In this document: positions 25,494 to 38,454 of the stretch, piece after piece
Layout: each line of letters begins with the position of its first letter
Numbering within the stretch: position 1 is the first letter of the stretch
DNA from: Candidatus Nitricoxidivorans perseverans
GTDB taxonomy: Bacteria > Pseudomonadota > Gammaproteobacteria > Burkholderiales > Rhodocyclaceae
DNA length: 64,000 nucleotides
NCBI GenBank assembly: GCA_030246985.1
Contig: CP107246.1
Coordinates: 1,180,282 to 1,244,281 of the forward strand
Direction of reading: 5' to 3'
Made by a program: the position numbers and the translations under genes
The notes under the pieces: model-generated
Seen by the model: only the letters and a program-made list of their open reading frames with translations
What the model was told of the DNA's origin: nothing
Database searches by the model: none

Positions 25494-25688
25494 TTAATCA
25501 GCTGCCTTGCGGCTCTTCTCGATCTGGGCAGACAGCCAGCTATCGACCTCGGCCTCAATCCACCCCACAGTATTCGGGCCTAGGCGGATCGGAGGGGGAA
25601 AATCCCCAGCCTTAATTTTGGCGTAGAGGCTGCTGCGAGGCAGGGCGGTTTTCGCTTCGACGCGCCGACGACGGATGATTGTGTGCAT
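25494..25688 (-). CDS. alpA: AlpA-family transcriptional regulator
   Basis: The 64-residue protein is a winged HTH of the AlpA/MerR-like type: L-P-R-S-S-L-Y-A-K-I-K-A-G-D-F-P-P-P-I-R-L-G is the classical signature, followed by V-G-W-I-E-A-E-V-D-S-W-L. AlpA proteins control integrase or excision in P4-like elements. ATG 25688 is preceded by GGAAAAG; longer in-frame starts are unlikely. Confidence 0.85.
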   Translation of the reverse strand: MHTIIRRRRVEAKTALPRSSLYAKIKAGDFPPPIRLGPNTVGWIEAEVDSWLSAQIEKSRKAAD

Positions 25689-26018
25689 GACTTTTCCTTT
25701 CGCAAACGAATCGCCGCTTTGCTTGGGATTTGCCACGCCATTGATACGACAGAATCCGTGCATCAGAAACATTGATACACAAAGACTGCCGCCCGGCCCA
25801 CAATCCTGATGCGCCAACAAACGCAGGGGATTGGAAACAGTTCCCGAAAAGGGCCGGGGTCAGAACCCGGCCTTTTTCATTTCTGGAACAGCAGCGACTT
25901 GGCTCCAGACTTGCCAAGATTATCCCATGCGCGCCGGGCGAATCCAAAACACTAAATTCGTTTCAAATATCCGCAGATCATGCTAACGTGGCAGGTTTAT
26001 TTCGTCGGCCCGCCATAG
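25689..26018. other. Intergenic region between alpA and integrase
   Basis: There is no gene that I can support here. The stretch holds the alpA promoter region and a hairpin terminator for the integrase (25847-25877). The rest has no visible motif. Confidence 0.5.
25847..25877. terminator. Bidirectional terminator in the element
   Basis: GGCCGGG (25852-25858) pairs with CCCGGCC (25866-25872), extended by A-U pairs and flanked by an A-run and a T-run. It can end leftward integrase transcripts and any rightward transcripts. Confidence 0.75.
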
Positions 26019-27284
26019 TCAAGCCGCGCGCGGCAGCTTGATAACCTCGGCGCCGGCCTTGAGCTTGTCGAGATAGTCCGCCCATTCCTGCATCATCTTC
26101 CGGCGCTCGGGCAGGTATTCGGCGAAGTTGTAGCTTGCCGATACCTTGTTCCTCTCGCCATGGGCTAATTGGCGCTCGATCACGGCATGGGGATATTGCT
26201 GCTCGTGCAGCAGCGTCGATGCCATGCTGCGGAAGCCATGCCCGGTCATTTCGTCATTGGTGTAGCCCAGCCGCCGCAATGCTGCATTGACGGTGTTCTC
26301 GCTCATCGGCCGGCTTCCGCCGCGTTCGCTGGGGAATACATAGTCGCCATGCCCGGTTAGCGGCTTGATCTCTTGCAGGATGGCGATGGCTTGCGCCGAC
26401 AGCGGGACGATATGCTGCTCGCCCATTTTCATCTTGGCGGCGGGAATGCGCCATTCGGCTTTGTCGAAGTCGAACTCCGTCCACTCGGCATGGCGTAGCT
26501 CGCCGGGGCGCACGAATACCAGCGGGGCCAGCCGCAAGGCGCAGCGGGTAACGAATGCGCCGGTGAATCCCTCGATGGCGCGCAGCAGGTCGCCGACGGC
26601 CTTGGGGTCTTTGACGCTGGAATGATGCTTCACGTCGGACGGCGGAAGAATGTCCTTAAGCTCAATATCGCGCGACGGGTCGCGGGTGCAATGGCCTTCG
26701 CCGACGGCATAGCGGAAGATGCGGCCGCAAGCATTGTGCATTCGCTTGGCAATGTCCAGCGCGCCCCGGCTTTTAATCCGGCGGATCACGGCCAGCAGGT
26801 CGGGGGCGGATAGCTCGGCAATGGGTCGGGAACCGATCACCGGATAAACATCCACTTCCAGGCGGCGCAGCAGCTTTTCCTTGGTGCTATCGGCCATGGT
26901 CGGGGCGGTCATTGCATACCATTCGCGGCCGATGGCCTCGAAGGAATTGGCGGCGACTTCCCGCCGCTTGTTCTTGTCGGCCTTCCGTTTCTCGCCGGGG
27001 TCGGTGCCGTTCGCCAGCAGCTTGCGGGCTTCCTCGCGGCGCTCGCGGGCATCCTTCAGGGAAACGTCGGGGTATGTCCCCAAGGCCAGCAGCTTTTCCT
27101 TGCCGGCGTAGCGGTATTTCATGCGCCACCACTTACCCCCGCTGGGGGTAACAAGCAGGAACAGGCCTTTTTCGTCGGCCAGTTTGTAGGGGCCATTGAC
27201 GGCCTCAAAGCCGGGTTTACCGTCCTTGCCCTCTATCGGCTTTTGTCCCGGCTTGGCCTTGCGGATTGCGGTATCGGTTAGCAT
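26019..27284 (-). CDS. int: P4-type tyrosine integrase
   Basis: The 421-residue product from ATG 27284 (M-L-T-D-T-A-I-R-K-A-K) has the DUF4102-like N-terminal arm-binding domain (K-W-W-R-M-K-Y-R-Y, L-G-T-Y-P-D-V-S-L). The catalytic domain shows R in V-R-P-G-E-L-R-H-A-E-W, H-x-x-R in G-H-G-F-R-S-M-A-S, H in L-A-H-G-E-R-N and the probable nucleophile Y in V-S-A-S-Y-N-F. It lies beside tRNA-Leu, the usual arrangement. The in-frame extension to 27392 covers the heptamer array and is not expected to be translated. Confidence 0.93.
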   Translation of the reverse strand: MLTDTAIRKAKPGQKPIEGKDGKPGFEAVNGPYKLADEKGLFLLVTPSGGKWWRMKYRYAGKEKLLALGTYPDVSLKDARERREEARKLLANGTDPGEKRKADKNKRREVAANSFEAIGREWYAMTAPTMADSTKEKLLRRLEVDVYPVIGSRPIAELSAPDLLAVIRRIKSRGALDIAKRMHNACGRIFRYAVGEGHCTRDPSRDIELKDILPPSDVKHHSSVKDPKAVGDLLRAIEGFTGAFVTRCALRLAPLVFVRPGELRHAEWTEFDFDKAEWRIPAAKMKMGEQHIVPLSAQAIAILQEIKPLTGHGDYVFPSERGGSRPMSENTVNAALRRLGYTNDEMTGHGFRSMASTLLHEQQYPHAVIERQLAHGERNKVSASYNFAEYLPERRKMMQEWADYLDKLKAGAEVIKLPRAA

Positions 27285-27314
27285 GGCGGCGGTTCCTTTC
27301 AGGAAGGGATCACA

Positions 27315-27400
27315 TACCCCCAGCGATACCCCCGTTCCACCCCCGGCAGATACCCCCACAGATATGCGACTTACCCCGAAATATACCCCCACATACCCCC
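27315..27400. repeat. TACCCCC heptamer array, right arm of the integrative element
   Basis: TACCCCC occurs at 27315, 27327, 27351, 27384 and 27394, with related ACCCCC and TACCCCG between them. The array lies between the integrase start and its att site. With the left array it suggests arm-type recombinase binding. Confidence 0.65.
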
Positions 27401-27502
27401 GGATTGCAATAGACCGCCCCGGAGCGTACTGGAAAGAGAAAAGGCCCGATTTCCTTGATATTACTGGGCTTCCGGCCTCTACTGGAACGCATTGGAACTC
27501 TT

Positions 27503-27525
27503 GATGGTGCCGGGAGAGGGACTCG
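27503..27525. repeat. Proximal attachment repeat (att) within tRNA-Leu
   Basis: These 23 bp are shared with 21309-21331. They cover the encoded CCA end and part of the T-stem, so integration kept the tRNA intact. Confidence 0.9.
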
Positions 27526-27591
27526 AACCCTCACAGTGTCGCCACCGGCGGATTTTGAGTCCGCTGCGTCTACCGATTCCGCCATCCCGGC
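27505..27591 (-). tRNA. tRNA-Leu (anticodon CAA)
   Basis: The 87-nt gene folds into a cloverleaf with a 7-bp acceptor stem (GCCGGGA/TCCCGGC), a long variable arm typical of tRNA-Leu, the T-loop G-T-T-C-G-A-G and an encoded CCA. The anticodon loop is CTCAAAA, giving CAA, which reads UUG. It is the integration target of the P4-like element. Confidence 0.95.
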
Positions 27592-27614
27592 AGGGATGCC
27601 CTTAATTCTACCCG

Positions 27615-29742
<2,128 letters not shown>

Positions 29743-29776
29743 TGCGCGCCTCTCCTCTTTCCACCCGGAGTCCGAC

Positions 29777-30118
29777 ATGCTGATTTCAAACGCCTTCGCC
29801 CAGGCCGCGCCTGGCGCCGCCGATCCCTCCGGCGGCCTGATGGGCCTGCTGCCCATCATCCTGATGTTTGTGGTGCTCTGGTTCCTGATGATCCGGCCCC
29901 AGATGAAGAAGGCCAAGGAACAGCAGAAGATGATCGGCGAGCTCCAGAAGGGCGACGAGATCGTCACCCAGGGCGGCATGGCCGGCCGCATCTCCAAGGT
30001 CGGCGAGAACTACCTGACGGTGGAGGTGGCCGAAGGCAAGAACGGCCCCGTCGAAGTGCTCATCCAGAAGCATGCCGTCGGCGCGCTGCTGCCCAAGGGC
30101 ACGCTGAAAAACCTGTAA
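29777..30118 (+). CDS. yajC: Sec translocon accessory protein YajC
   Basis: The 113-residue protein has one membrane helix (M-G-L-L-P-I-I-L-M-F-V-V-L-W-F-L) followed by R-P-Q-M-K-K and a small cytoplasmic domain. YajC binds SecDF. GGAG lies upstream of ATG 29777. The stop overlaps the secD start. Confidence 0.93.
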   Translation: MLISNAFAQAAPGAADPSGGLMGLLPIILMFVVLWFLMIRPQMKKAKEQQKMIGELQKGDEIVTQGGMAGRISKVGENYLTVEVAEGKNGPVEVLIQKHAVGALLPKGTLKNL

Positions 30119-31986
30119 TGAACCGCTATCCCCTCTGGAAGAACGCACTGGTCGTCATCGCGCTGGTGCTCGGCCTGCTGTACACCCTGCCGAACTTCTT
30201 CGGCGAGGTTCCCGCCGTCCAGGTGTCCAGCGTCAAGGCCACCATCAAGGTGGATGCGCGGCTGCTCTCCGGCGTCGAGGAAGCGCTGAAGGCGGCCGGC
30301 GTCGCCCACACCGGCCTGTTCGCCGACCCCAACAGCATCCGCGTCCGCCTGGCCGACACCGACACCCAGCTCAAGGCCAAGGACGCGATCGAGAAGGCCC
30401 TGAACCCCGATCCGGCGGACGCCTCCTACAGCGTGGCGCTGAACCTGCTGTCGGCCACCCCGGACTGGCTGACCGGAATCCACGCCCTGCCGATGTACCT
30501 GGGCCTCGACCTGCGCGGCGGCGTGCATTTCCTGCTCCAGGTGGATATGCAGGGGGCGCTCACCAAGCGGCTCGATTCCGTCGGCACCGACCTGCGCAGC
30601 CTTCTGCGCGACAAGAACATCCGCCATGGCGGCATCGGTCGAGAGCGGCAGACCCTCGTCGTCAGGTTCCGCGAGGCCGAGACGCGCGACAAGGCCCGCG
30701 CCGCCATCACCGACGGCCAGCCCGACCTCGTGCTCGCCGATGCGCAGGACGGCGCTGACTTCAAACTTGTGGCGACCCTGAAACCGGAAGCCGGCAAGCG
30801 CATCCAGGAATTCGCCATCAAGCAGAACACCACGACGCTGCACAACCGGATCAACGAACTGGGCGTGGCCGAGCCGGTGATCCAGCAGCAGGGCGCCGAC
30901 CGCATCGTCGTGCAGCTGCCCGGCGTGCAGGACACCGCCAAGGCCAAGGACATCCTCGGCCGCACGGCGACGCTGGAAGTGCGCATGGTGGACGACGAGA
31001 ACTCCGCCAACCCGACGGTCATGGCCGCCGCCGCGCAGGGGCAGCCGCCGCTGGGCGCCGAATACTACATAGAGCGTGGGGGGCAACCGCTGCTGGTGAA
31101 GAAGCAGGTGGTGCTGACTGGCGAGCGCCTCACCGACGCCCAGGCCGGCTTCGACAACCAGACGCAGGAACCTGCGGTGCATCTGACGCTCGACTCCGCC
31201 GGCGCCCGCATCTTCAAGGAAGTGACGCGCGAGAACGTCGGCAAGCGCATGGCCATCCTGCTGATCGAGAAGGGCCGCGGCGAAGTGGTCACCGCGCCGG
31301 TCATCCGCACCGAGATCGGCGGCGGCCGCGTGCAGATCTCCGGGCGAATGAGCACGGTGGAAGCCAACGACGTGGCGCTGCTGCTGCGCGCCGGTTCGCT
31401 CGCCGCGCCGATGGAGATCATCGAGGAACGCACCATCGGCCCGTCGCTCGGCGCCGACAACATCCGCAAGGGCTTTTCATCGACCCAGTGGGGCTTCGCC
31501 GCCATCGCGTTCTTCATGATGGCCTACTACCTGCTGTTCGGCCTGGTCTCGGTGCTGGCGCTCTCCGCCAACCTGCTTTTCCTGATCGCCCTGCTCTCGC
31601 TGCTCCAGGCGACGCTGACGCTGCCCGGCATCGCCGCCATCGCGCTGACGCTGGGCATGGCCATCGACGCCAACGTGCTCATCAACGAACGGGTGCGGGA
31701 GGAGCTGCGCGGCGGCAACACGCCGCAGGCGGCCATCACGGCCGGCTACGAGCGCGCCTGGGCGACGATCCTCGACTCCAACGTGACGACGCTGATCGCC
31801 GGCCTCGCGCTGCTGATCTTCGGCTCCGGCCCGGTGCGCGGCTTCGCCGTGGTGCACTGCCTGGGCATCCTCACCTCGCTGTTCAGCGCGGTGGTCGTGT
31901 CCAGGGCGCTGGTCAATCTCATCTACGGGCGACGCAAGAAACTGGCGAGCATTTCCATCGGCCAGGTCTGGAAGCCGGGAGTCTGA
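30118..31986 (+). CDS. secD: Protein translocase subunit SecD
   Basis: SecD works with SecF as a proton-driven aid to Sec export. The 622-residue protein has an N-terminal helix, large periplasmic P1 domain (L-G-L-D-L-R-G-G-V-H-F), and a C-terminal six-helix RND-like region with G-M-A-I-D-A-N-V-L-I-N-E-R. The start overlaps the yajC stop by one base. Confidence 0.95.
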   Translation: MNRYPLWKNALVVIALVLGLLYTLPNFFGEVPAVQVSSVKATIKVDARLLSGVEEALKAAGVAHTGLFADPNSIRVRLADTDTQLKAKDAIEKALNPDPADASYSVALNLLSATPDWLTGIHALPMYLGLDLRGGVHFLLQVDMQGALTKRLDSVGTDLRSLLRDKNIRHGGIGRERQTLVVRFREAETRDKARAAITDGQPDLVLADAQDGADFKLVATLKPEAGKRIQEFAIKQNTTTLHNRINELGVAEPVIQQQGADRIVVQLPGVQDTAKAKDILGRTATLEVRMVDDENSANPTVMAAAAQGQPPLGAEYYIERGGQPLLVKKQVVLTGERLTDAQAGFDNQTQEPAVHLTLDSAGARIFKEVTRENVGKRMAILLIEKGRGEVVTAPVIRTEIGGGRVQISGRMSTVEANDVALLLRAGSLAAPMEIIEERTIGPSLGADNIRKGFSSTQWGFAAIAFFMMAYYLLFGLVSVLALSANLLFLIALLSLLQATLTLPGIAAIALTLGMAIDANVLINERVREELRGGNTPQAAITAGYERAWATILDSNVTTLIAGLALLIFGSGPVRGFAVVHCLGILTSLFSAVVVSRALVNLIYGRRKKLASISIGQVWKPGV

Positions 31987-31988
31987 AC

Positions 31989-32945
31989 ATGGAATTCTTC
32001 CGCATCCGAAAAGACATCCCCTTCATGCGCCACGCGCTGGCGTTCAACATCATCTCGCTGATCACCTTCATCGCCGCGGTGTTCTTCCTGGCGACCAAGG
32101 GGCTGCACCTGTCCATCGAGTTCACCGGCGGCACGCTGATGGAAGTCGGCTACGCGCAGGCGCCGGCGCTCGACAAGCTGCGCGGCCAGCTCGAGGCCGA
32201 CGGCTTCACCGACACCCAGGTGCAGAACTTCGGCTCCTCGCGCGACGTGCTCATCCGCGTGCCGCTGTCCCGCGACACCGAAACCGCCAAGGTGGGCGAA
32301 CGCGTCATGGCCTCGCTGCTGAAAGTCAGCGCCGGCGACACGGCGCCGTCCTTGAAGCGCGTCGAGTTCGTCGGCCCCCAGGTCGGCAAGGAACTCGCCG
32401 AGGACGGCGCCCTGGCCCTGCTGCTCGTGATCATCGGCATCGTCGCCTACCTGGCGATGCGCTTCGAGTGGCGCTTCGCCGTCTCGGCCATCATCGCCAA
32501 CCTGCACGACGTGGTCATCATCCTCGGCTTCTTCGCATTCTTCCAGTGGGAATTCTCCCTACCGGTGCTGGCGGCGGTGCTGGCGGTGCTCGGCTACTCG
32601 GTGAACGAATCCGTCGTGGTCTTCGACCGGGTGCGCGAAACCTTCAAGAAGAAGCGCGGCATAACCACCCCCGAGGTGCTCAACCACGCCATCACCAGCA
32701 CGATTTCGCGGACGATCATCACCCACGGCTGTACCCAGATGATGGTCACCTCGATGCTGATCTTCGGCGGCGCGGCGCTGCACTACTTCGCGCTGGCGCT
32801 GACGATCGGCATCCTGTTCGGCATCTACTCCTCGGTGCTGGTGGCCAGCCCCCTGGTCATGTGGCTGGGCGTCTCGCGCGAGCAGTTCATCGCGCCGAAG
32901 AAGGAACGCATCGAGGGCATGACGGACGACGGCGCCTGCGTCTGA
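31989..32945 (+). CDS. secF: Protein translocase subunit SecF
   Basis: The 318-residue protein has the SecF signature F-T-G-G-T near the start and G-Y-S-V-N-E-S-V-V-V-F-D-R-V-R-E in the membrane region. It follows secD by two bases. The start is ATG 31989 (M-E-F-F-R-I-R-K). Confidence 0.95.
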   Translation: MEFFRIRKDIPFMRHALAFNIISLITFIAAVFFLATKGLHLSIEFTGGTLMEVGYAQAPALDKLRGQLEADGFTDTQVQNFGSSRDVLIRVPLSRDTETAKVGERVMASLLKVSAGDTAPSLKRVEFVGPQVGKELAEDGALALLLVIIGIVAYLAMRFEWRFAVSAIIANLHDVVIILGFFAFFQWEFSLPVLAAVLAVLGYSVNESVVVFDRVRETFKKKRGITTPEVLNHAITSTISRTIITHGCTQMMVTSMLIFGGAALHYFALALTIGILFGIYSSVLVASPLVMWLGVSREQFIAPKKERIEGMTDDGACV

Positions 32946-32964
32946 TCGCCGCGCCGAGGCCGCC

Positions 32965-33645
32965 ATGAAGGTCCGCGTCTGGGACTTGCCCGTCCGCCTC
33001 TTCCACTGGCTGCTGGTGGCGCTGGTGGCCGGCGCATTCATCGCCGCCAAGATCGGCGGCAACGCCATGGCCTGGCACGGCCGCATCGGCCTGGCGATTC
33101 TCGGCCTGCTGGTCTTCCGCATCGTCTGGGGCTTCACCGGCTCCACCTACGCCCGCTTTCGCCAGTTCGTTCGCGGCCCTGCCGCCGTCCGCGCCTACCT
33201 GCGCGGCGAGTGGCATGGCGCCGGCCACAACCCGCTCGGCGCCCTCTCGGTGCTGGCCATGCTCTGCCTGCTCTGCGCGCAGGCGGCGACCGGCCTGTTC
33301 GCCAACGACGACGTCGCCTTCCAGGGATATCTCTACCCGCTCGCGGGCGCCGATATCAGCGCGAAAATCACCGGCATCCACAAGCTGCTGGAAAAGGCGC
33401 TGATCCTGCTGGTGCTGACCCACGTCGGCGCCATCGCCTTCTATGCCCGGGTCAAGGGAGACAACCTGGTGAAGCCGATGCTCACCGGCTGGAAGGAAAT
33501 GCCCGAAGGCGAGGATGTGCGGGGCGGTGGGGCCGTCGCCTTCGCCATTGCCGCGGTCATCGCCGCGGCGGCGGTATGGGCGGCCTCCGGCGCCCTGCTG
33601 CCGGCGCCGGAACCGCCGGCATCGACATCAATACCGGACTGGTGA
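32965..33645 (+). CDS. Cytochrome b561-family membrane protein
   Basis: The 226-residue protein has an N-terminal V-W-D-L-P-V-R-L-F-H-W segment typical of diheme cytochrome b561/Ni-Fe hydrogenase b subunits. Four membrane helices with His ligands (W-H-G-R-I-G, G-I-H-K-L-L, L-T-H-V-G-A) follow, plus a fifth C-terminal helix. It lies 19 nt after secF and faces a cytochrome c' gene. It could pass electrons between quinol and a periplasmic cytochrome. Confidence 0.85.
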   Translation: MKVRVWDLPVRLFHWLLVALVAGAFIAAKIGGNAMAWHGRIGLAILGLLVFRIVWGFTGSTYARFRQFVRGPAAVRAYLRGEWHGAGHNPLGALSVLAMLCLLCAQAATGLFANDDVAFQGYLYPLAGADISAKITGIHKLLEKALILLVLTHVGAIAFYARVKGDNLVKPMLTGWKEMPEGEDVRGGGAVAFAIAAVIAAAAVWAASGALLPAPEPPASTSIPDW

Positions 33646-33651
33646 CGGGAA

Positions 33652-34119
33652 TTACTTCTCGTCCACCCGGTACTTGTCGTGGCAGCCCTTGCAGGCCTTG
33701 CCCAGGTTATCGAAAGCCTCGGTGACGGCCAGTTGATCGCCGCTTGCCGCCGCCCTGGCCATCTCGTTCGCCGCCATGTTGAAGGCCCTGGCAACCTTGC
33801 CGACGCCCTCCCGGTCGGTGAACAGTTCCGGCTTGACGCGGGTGTCCTTCCAGCCCTTGCCCTTGTCGGTGCCCGGGGCATAGAGGGCGCCCATGCCGGA
33901 ATTGGCGATGGCGGCGATGGCATTGGCGGCCTGGACCACCTGATCCTTGTTGTAGGCACCTTCCACGCTGGCCTTGATGCGGCCCATGTTCCAGGCCATG
34001 AACGTGTAGCCGGACTGCCGGAACTTGATGAGGTCCTCCGGCTTGGCCTGGGCCATGAGGGCGCCGGAAGCAAGCGTCATGGACGCTCCGGCAATGACGA
34101 TCCTGGCGATTTTTTCCAT
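33652..34119 (-). CDS. Cytochrome c'
   Basis: From ATG 34119 the product is 155 residues with a signal peptide (to L-M-A-Q-A) and a four-helix class II cytochrome. The C-terminal heme motif is CKGCH, followed by D-K-Y-R. Cytochromes c' bind nitric oxide and are linked to NO tolerance in denitrifiers. It is convergent with the b561 gene, 6 bp away. Confidence 0.92.
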   Translation of the reverse strand: MEKIARIVIAGASMTLASGALMAQAKPEDLIKFRQSGYTFMAWNMGRIKASVEGAYNKDQVVQAANAIAAIANSGMGALYAPGTDKGKGWKDTRVKPELFTDREGVGKVARAFNMAANEMARAAASGDQLAVTEAFDNLGKACKGCHDKYRVDEK

Positions 34120-34163
34120 GGTTTCTCTCCTCGGGGGGATGGGAAACCCCATTTTTCCGGAAA

Positions 34164-35556
<1,393 letters not shown>

Positions 35557-35658
35557 TTTGATTCTAACCTGAAGAGGCCGGTCAAGCGGGCTTCCCGCGG
35601 GAAGCGCAATGCTATAATTCGTTGCCCCATCGAGATGCGCAAAGACGCAAACATCCCA

Positions 35659-36273
35659 ATGATGAAGTTGATCTGCACCCTCACCAGCCCTTACGCGCGC
35701 AAGGCCCGCATCGTCCTGGCCGAGAAGAAGATCGACTACGAGCTCGTCATCGAGGCGCCGGGCGCGCCCGGCGGCAGCGTGCCGAAATACAACCCGCTGG
35801 CCCGCATCCCGGTGCTGGTGCTCGACGACGACACCGCCATTTTCGATTCACCGGTAATCGTCGAATATCTCGACAACCTGTCGCCGAACAACAAGCTCTT
35901 CCCACAACCCAACCGCGAGCGCATCGAGGTCAAGCGCTGGGAAGCCCTGGCCGACGGCATGACCGACGCGGCGGTGGCGATCCGGCTCGAAACGCTGCGC
36001 CCCGAGACGGAGCGCAGCGGCGACTGGGTACGCCGCCAGCGCGAGGTCATCGACCGCAGCCTCGACTTCATGGCGCGCGAGCTTGGCGAGAACGCATGGT
36101 GCATGGGGACGCCCTTCTCTTTCGCCGACGTCGCCGTCGGCTGCGCGCTGGGCTACCTGGACCTGCGCTTCCCGGACATCGACTGGCGCGGCCGGCACGC
36201 CAACCTGGCGCGGCTTAATGAGAAACTGATGCAGCGGCCGTCGTTCGCGGACACTGTTCCGCCTAGGCAATAA
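35659..36273 (+). CDS. Glutathione S-transferase-like protein (YibF type)
   Basis: The 204-residue protein has a thioredoxin-fold N-terminal domain ([15 protein letters not shown] and [10 protein letters not shown]) and an alpha-helical C-terminal domain ([12 protein letters not shown]). The P-Y-A-R-K region resembles YibF and related GSTs. The substrate is unknown. ATG 35659 is followed at once by a second ATG; ATG 35635 is also possible. The end overlaps mnmA by 11 nt, convergent. Confidence 0.8.
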   Translation: MMKLICTLTSPYARKARIVLAEKKIDYELVIEAPGAPGGSVPKYNPLARIPVLVLDDDTAIFDSPVIVEYLDNLSPNNKLFPQPNRERIEVKRWEALADGMTDAAVAIRLETLRPETERSGDWVRRQREVIDRSLDFMARELGENAWCMGTPFSFADVAVGCALGYLDLRFPDIDWRGRHANLARLNEKLMQRPSFADTVPPRQ

Positions 36274-37345
36274 TTCCGCCGCCCAGACAGACCAGGGATT
36301 CGTAGAGCACGACCGACTGCCCTGGCGTCACCGCCCACTGCGGCGCGGCGAAAACGACCTCGCAGGTTTCCGCATCGACGCGCTCCACCTCGCAGGCCGC
36401 ATCGGGCTGGCGATAGCGCGTCTTCGCCGCATAGACCCAGTGGGTGTGCGGCGGGCGGCCCGATATCCACGAAAGATCCGCCGCGACGAGGCGATCCTTC
36501 ATCAGGACCGGGTGTTCGTGTCCCTGCACGACGTGCAGGACGTTCCGCTCCATGTCCTTGCCGGCGACGAACCAGGGTTCCTCGGGGGCGCCTTTCACGC
36601 CGCCGATGCCGAGCCCCTCGCGCTGGCCCAGCGTGTAATAGGCCAGCCCCTCGTGACGCCCCACCACGCGGTCGTCGTCCAGCCGTCGGATATCGCCCGG
36701 CTGCTTCGGCAGGTAGCGGGAAAGGAACTCGCGGAAACGCCGCTCGCCGATGAAGCAGATGCCGGTCGAATCCTTCTTCGCATGGTTGGCCAGGCCCGCC
36801 TCCTGCGCGATCTTCCTCACTTCGCGCTTGTAGAGGTGGCCGATGGGGAACAGGGTCTTCGCGAGCTGCGCCTGATTGAGGCGGTGGAGGAAGTAGCTCT
36901 GATCCTTGGCGCCGTCCTCGGCCTTCAGCAGTTGCCACTCGCCAAGAAATTCCCGCACCTGGGCATAGTGGCCGGTGGCGATCCTGTCGGCGCCGAGCGC
37001 CAGCGCATGGTCGAGGAAGGCCTTGAACTTGATCTCGGAATTGCACAGCACGTCCGGGTTGGGCGTGCGCCCCGATCGGTACTCGGCGAGGAAACCGTCG
37101 AACACGCGGCTCCTGTATTCGGCCGAGAAATTGACCACTTCGAGGTCGATGCCGATCACGTCGGCGGCGGCGGCGGCGTCGATCAGGTCCTGGCGCGACG
37201 AACAGTATTTCTCGGTGTCGTCGTCCTCCCAGTTCTTCATGAACAGGCCGACGACCTCGTAGCCCCGGCGCTTGAGCAGCAGGGCAGCGACGGCGGAATC
37301 GACACCGCCCGACATGCCGACAATCACCTTCCTAGTTGGGGCCAT
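36263..37345 (-). CDS. mnmA: tRNA 2-thiouridylase MnmA
   Basis: MnmA puts sulfur on U34 of tRNAs for Lys, Glu and Gln. The 360-residue protein has the PP-loop [11 protein letters not shown], catalytic cysteines in N-P-D-V-L-C-N and G-I-C-F-I-G, and A-T-G-H-Y-A. ATG 37345 with GGGAGAG is preferred over GTG 37351. Confidence 0.95.
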   Translation of the reverse strand: MAPTRKVIVGMSGGVDSAVAALLLKRRGYEVVGLFMKNWEDDDTEKYCSSRQDLIDAAAAADVIGIDLEVVNFSAEYRSRVFDGFLAEYRSGRTPNPDVLCNSEIKFKAFLDHALALGADRIATGHYAQVREFLGEWQLLKAEDGAKDQSYFLHRLNQAQLAKTLFPIGHLYKREVRKIAQEAGLANHAKKDSTGICFIGERRFREFLSRYLPKQPGDIRRLDDDRVVGRHEGLAYYTLGQREGLGIGGVKGAPEEPWFVAGKDMERNVLHVVQGHEHPVLMKDRLVAADLSWISGRPPHTHWVYAAKTRYRQPDAACEVERVDAETCEVVFAAPQWAVTPGQSVVLYESLVCLGGGIIA

Positions 37346-37943
37346 CGGCACTCTCCCATTCGTGAAGCTGCGCGATCAGGGGTGGCTTGCCGTTGTCGGC
37401 ATACCAGCTGTCGACGGCCCAGATGCGCGCGCCGTCGCCGCGGTCCGCGATCGCCGCGCTGAAATGTCGAAGGATGAGGTTGGTGCGCTGCACCGGCTCG
37501 ATCACGCTGTGGAAGCGTAGCCAGCCCCGGCTTTCGAGCAGACGCAGGAAGCGCGTGGTCGTCGTGGAGTGGTCGATGCAGTCCATGGATCCGGGCATGT
37601 TGCCGTCGGCATAGTTGCCAGCCTTGTCGGCGCCGATCGGCGTCTGCCTGGCGGCCCATGCATACATGCGGCCGACGGCCTGCGCCAGCGCCGCCCGCTC
37701 GTGCTCCGCGCCCGCCGCCTCGTCGAGCAGCGCCTGCAACTCGTCCAGTTGCGCGCCCGGGAAGGTCACTCTGCCCTCGGCGGCGCAGCCGTAGTTGTAG
37801 CAGACGTCGATTTTGGCCGGCGGCGGCACGGGAGGCGCCGCGAGGCGCGTCTCCATCTTCAGGAACGTCCATGTCGCGGCCGGCGCGGCGGCGAGGGACA
37901 AGGCTGGAACGGCAAGCAGCACGACGAGCCACTTAGGTCGCAT
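37332..37943 (-). CDS. Conserved hypothetical exported protein between nudJ and mnmA
   Basis: The 203-residue protein has an N-terminal signal or anchor ([17 protein letters not shown]). The mature part contains two near cysteines (V-C-Y-N-Y-G-C), the segment [12 protein letters not shown], and [13 protein letters not shown] and D in that order resemble a transglutaminase-like catalytic set, but this is not certain. It overlaps nudJ by 11 nt and mnmA by 14 nt, so the three are one operon. Confidence 0.7.
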   Translation of the reverse strand: MRPKWLVVLLAVPALSLAAAPAATWTFLKMETRLAAPPVPPPAKIDVCYNYGCAAEGRVTFPGAQLDELQALLDEAAGAEHERAALAQAVGRMYAWAARQTPIGADKAGNYADGNMPGSMDCIDHSTTTTRFLRLLESRGWLRFHSVIEPVQRTNLILRHFSAAIADRGDGARIWAVDSWYADNGKPPLIAQLHEWESADGPN

Positions 37944-38385
37944 AGTGCCGGATCAGATCGAGCGGAAAGCGCCGCCCGACCAGCCAGTCGTGCACGCACC
38001 GCAGCACCAGGGGGCTGCGGTGCCGGTCCCGGCTGGCTTCGATCTCGGCCGGCGTCATCCAGACGGCGCGCAGGATGCCGGCGTCCAGCGCGCGACCGGT
38101 CTCCTCCTCGCCCAACTCGCCGGCGAAGGCGAATCGCAGGTAAGTGATGTCGCCCTGCGGGCGAGGCCATTGATAGACGCCCACCAGGGCCGTCGGCGTG
38201 AAGCGAAAGGCCGTCTCCTCCAGCGCCTCGCGGGCGCAGGCCTCGACGAGCGACTCGCCCTCGTCGAGGTGCCCGGCCGGCTGGTTGAAGCGGACGCCCT
38301 CCTCCGTTTCCTCCTCGACGAGAAGGAACCGGCCGTCGCGTTCGACGAGGGCGGCGACGGTAACGTTGGGTTTCCAGATGCTCAT
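37933..38385 (-). CDS. nudJ: Nudix hydrolase NudJ
   Basis: The 150-residue protein has a Nudix box G-H-L-D-E-G-E-S-L onward, to R-E-A-L-E-E-T-A-F, in which the usual final Gly is Ala. NudJ hydrolyses nucleoside di- and triphosphates and HMP-PP. The gene sits in front of the hypothetical gene and mnmA, an order also found in other proteobacteria (nudJ-mnmA). Confidence 0.85.
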   Translation of the reverse strand: MSIWKPNVTVAALVERDGRFLLVEEETEEGVRFNQPAGHLDEGESLVEACAREALEETAFRFTPTALVGVYQWPRPQGDITYLRFAFAGELGEEETGRALDAGILRAVWMTPAEIEASRDRHRSPLVLRCVHDWLVGRRFPLDLIRHYAT

Positions 38386-38454
38386 GCCGCGATTTTACCG
38401 GGCCAAATCCGATAAAATCCGTTCTTCCCGCAAAGAACCCCCGGAGATTCCACC

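Larger units (their letters stand above)
21309..27525. mobile_element. P4-like integrative element in tRNA-Leu(CAA)
   Basis: A 23-bp direct repeat identical to the 3' end of tRNA-Leu bounds the element (21309-21331 and 27503-27525). Inside are a P4-type tyrosine integrase next to the tRNA, an AlpA regulator, a TOPRIM/DUF3987 primase-helicase and three small unknown genes, all on the minus strand. Phage P4 of E. coli uses the same tRNA gene (leuX). No conjugation or capsid genes are present, so it is a satellite-like or mobilisable element that probably needs a helper. Confidence 0.9.

Noticed and set aside
26019-27392. Longer integrase starting at 27392
   Set aside because: The extra 36 residues come from the heptamer array, are Gly/Val rich, and have no ribosome site. 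ATG 27284 fits the family.
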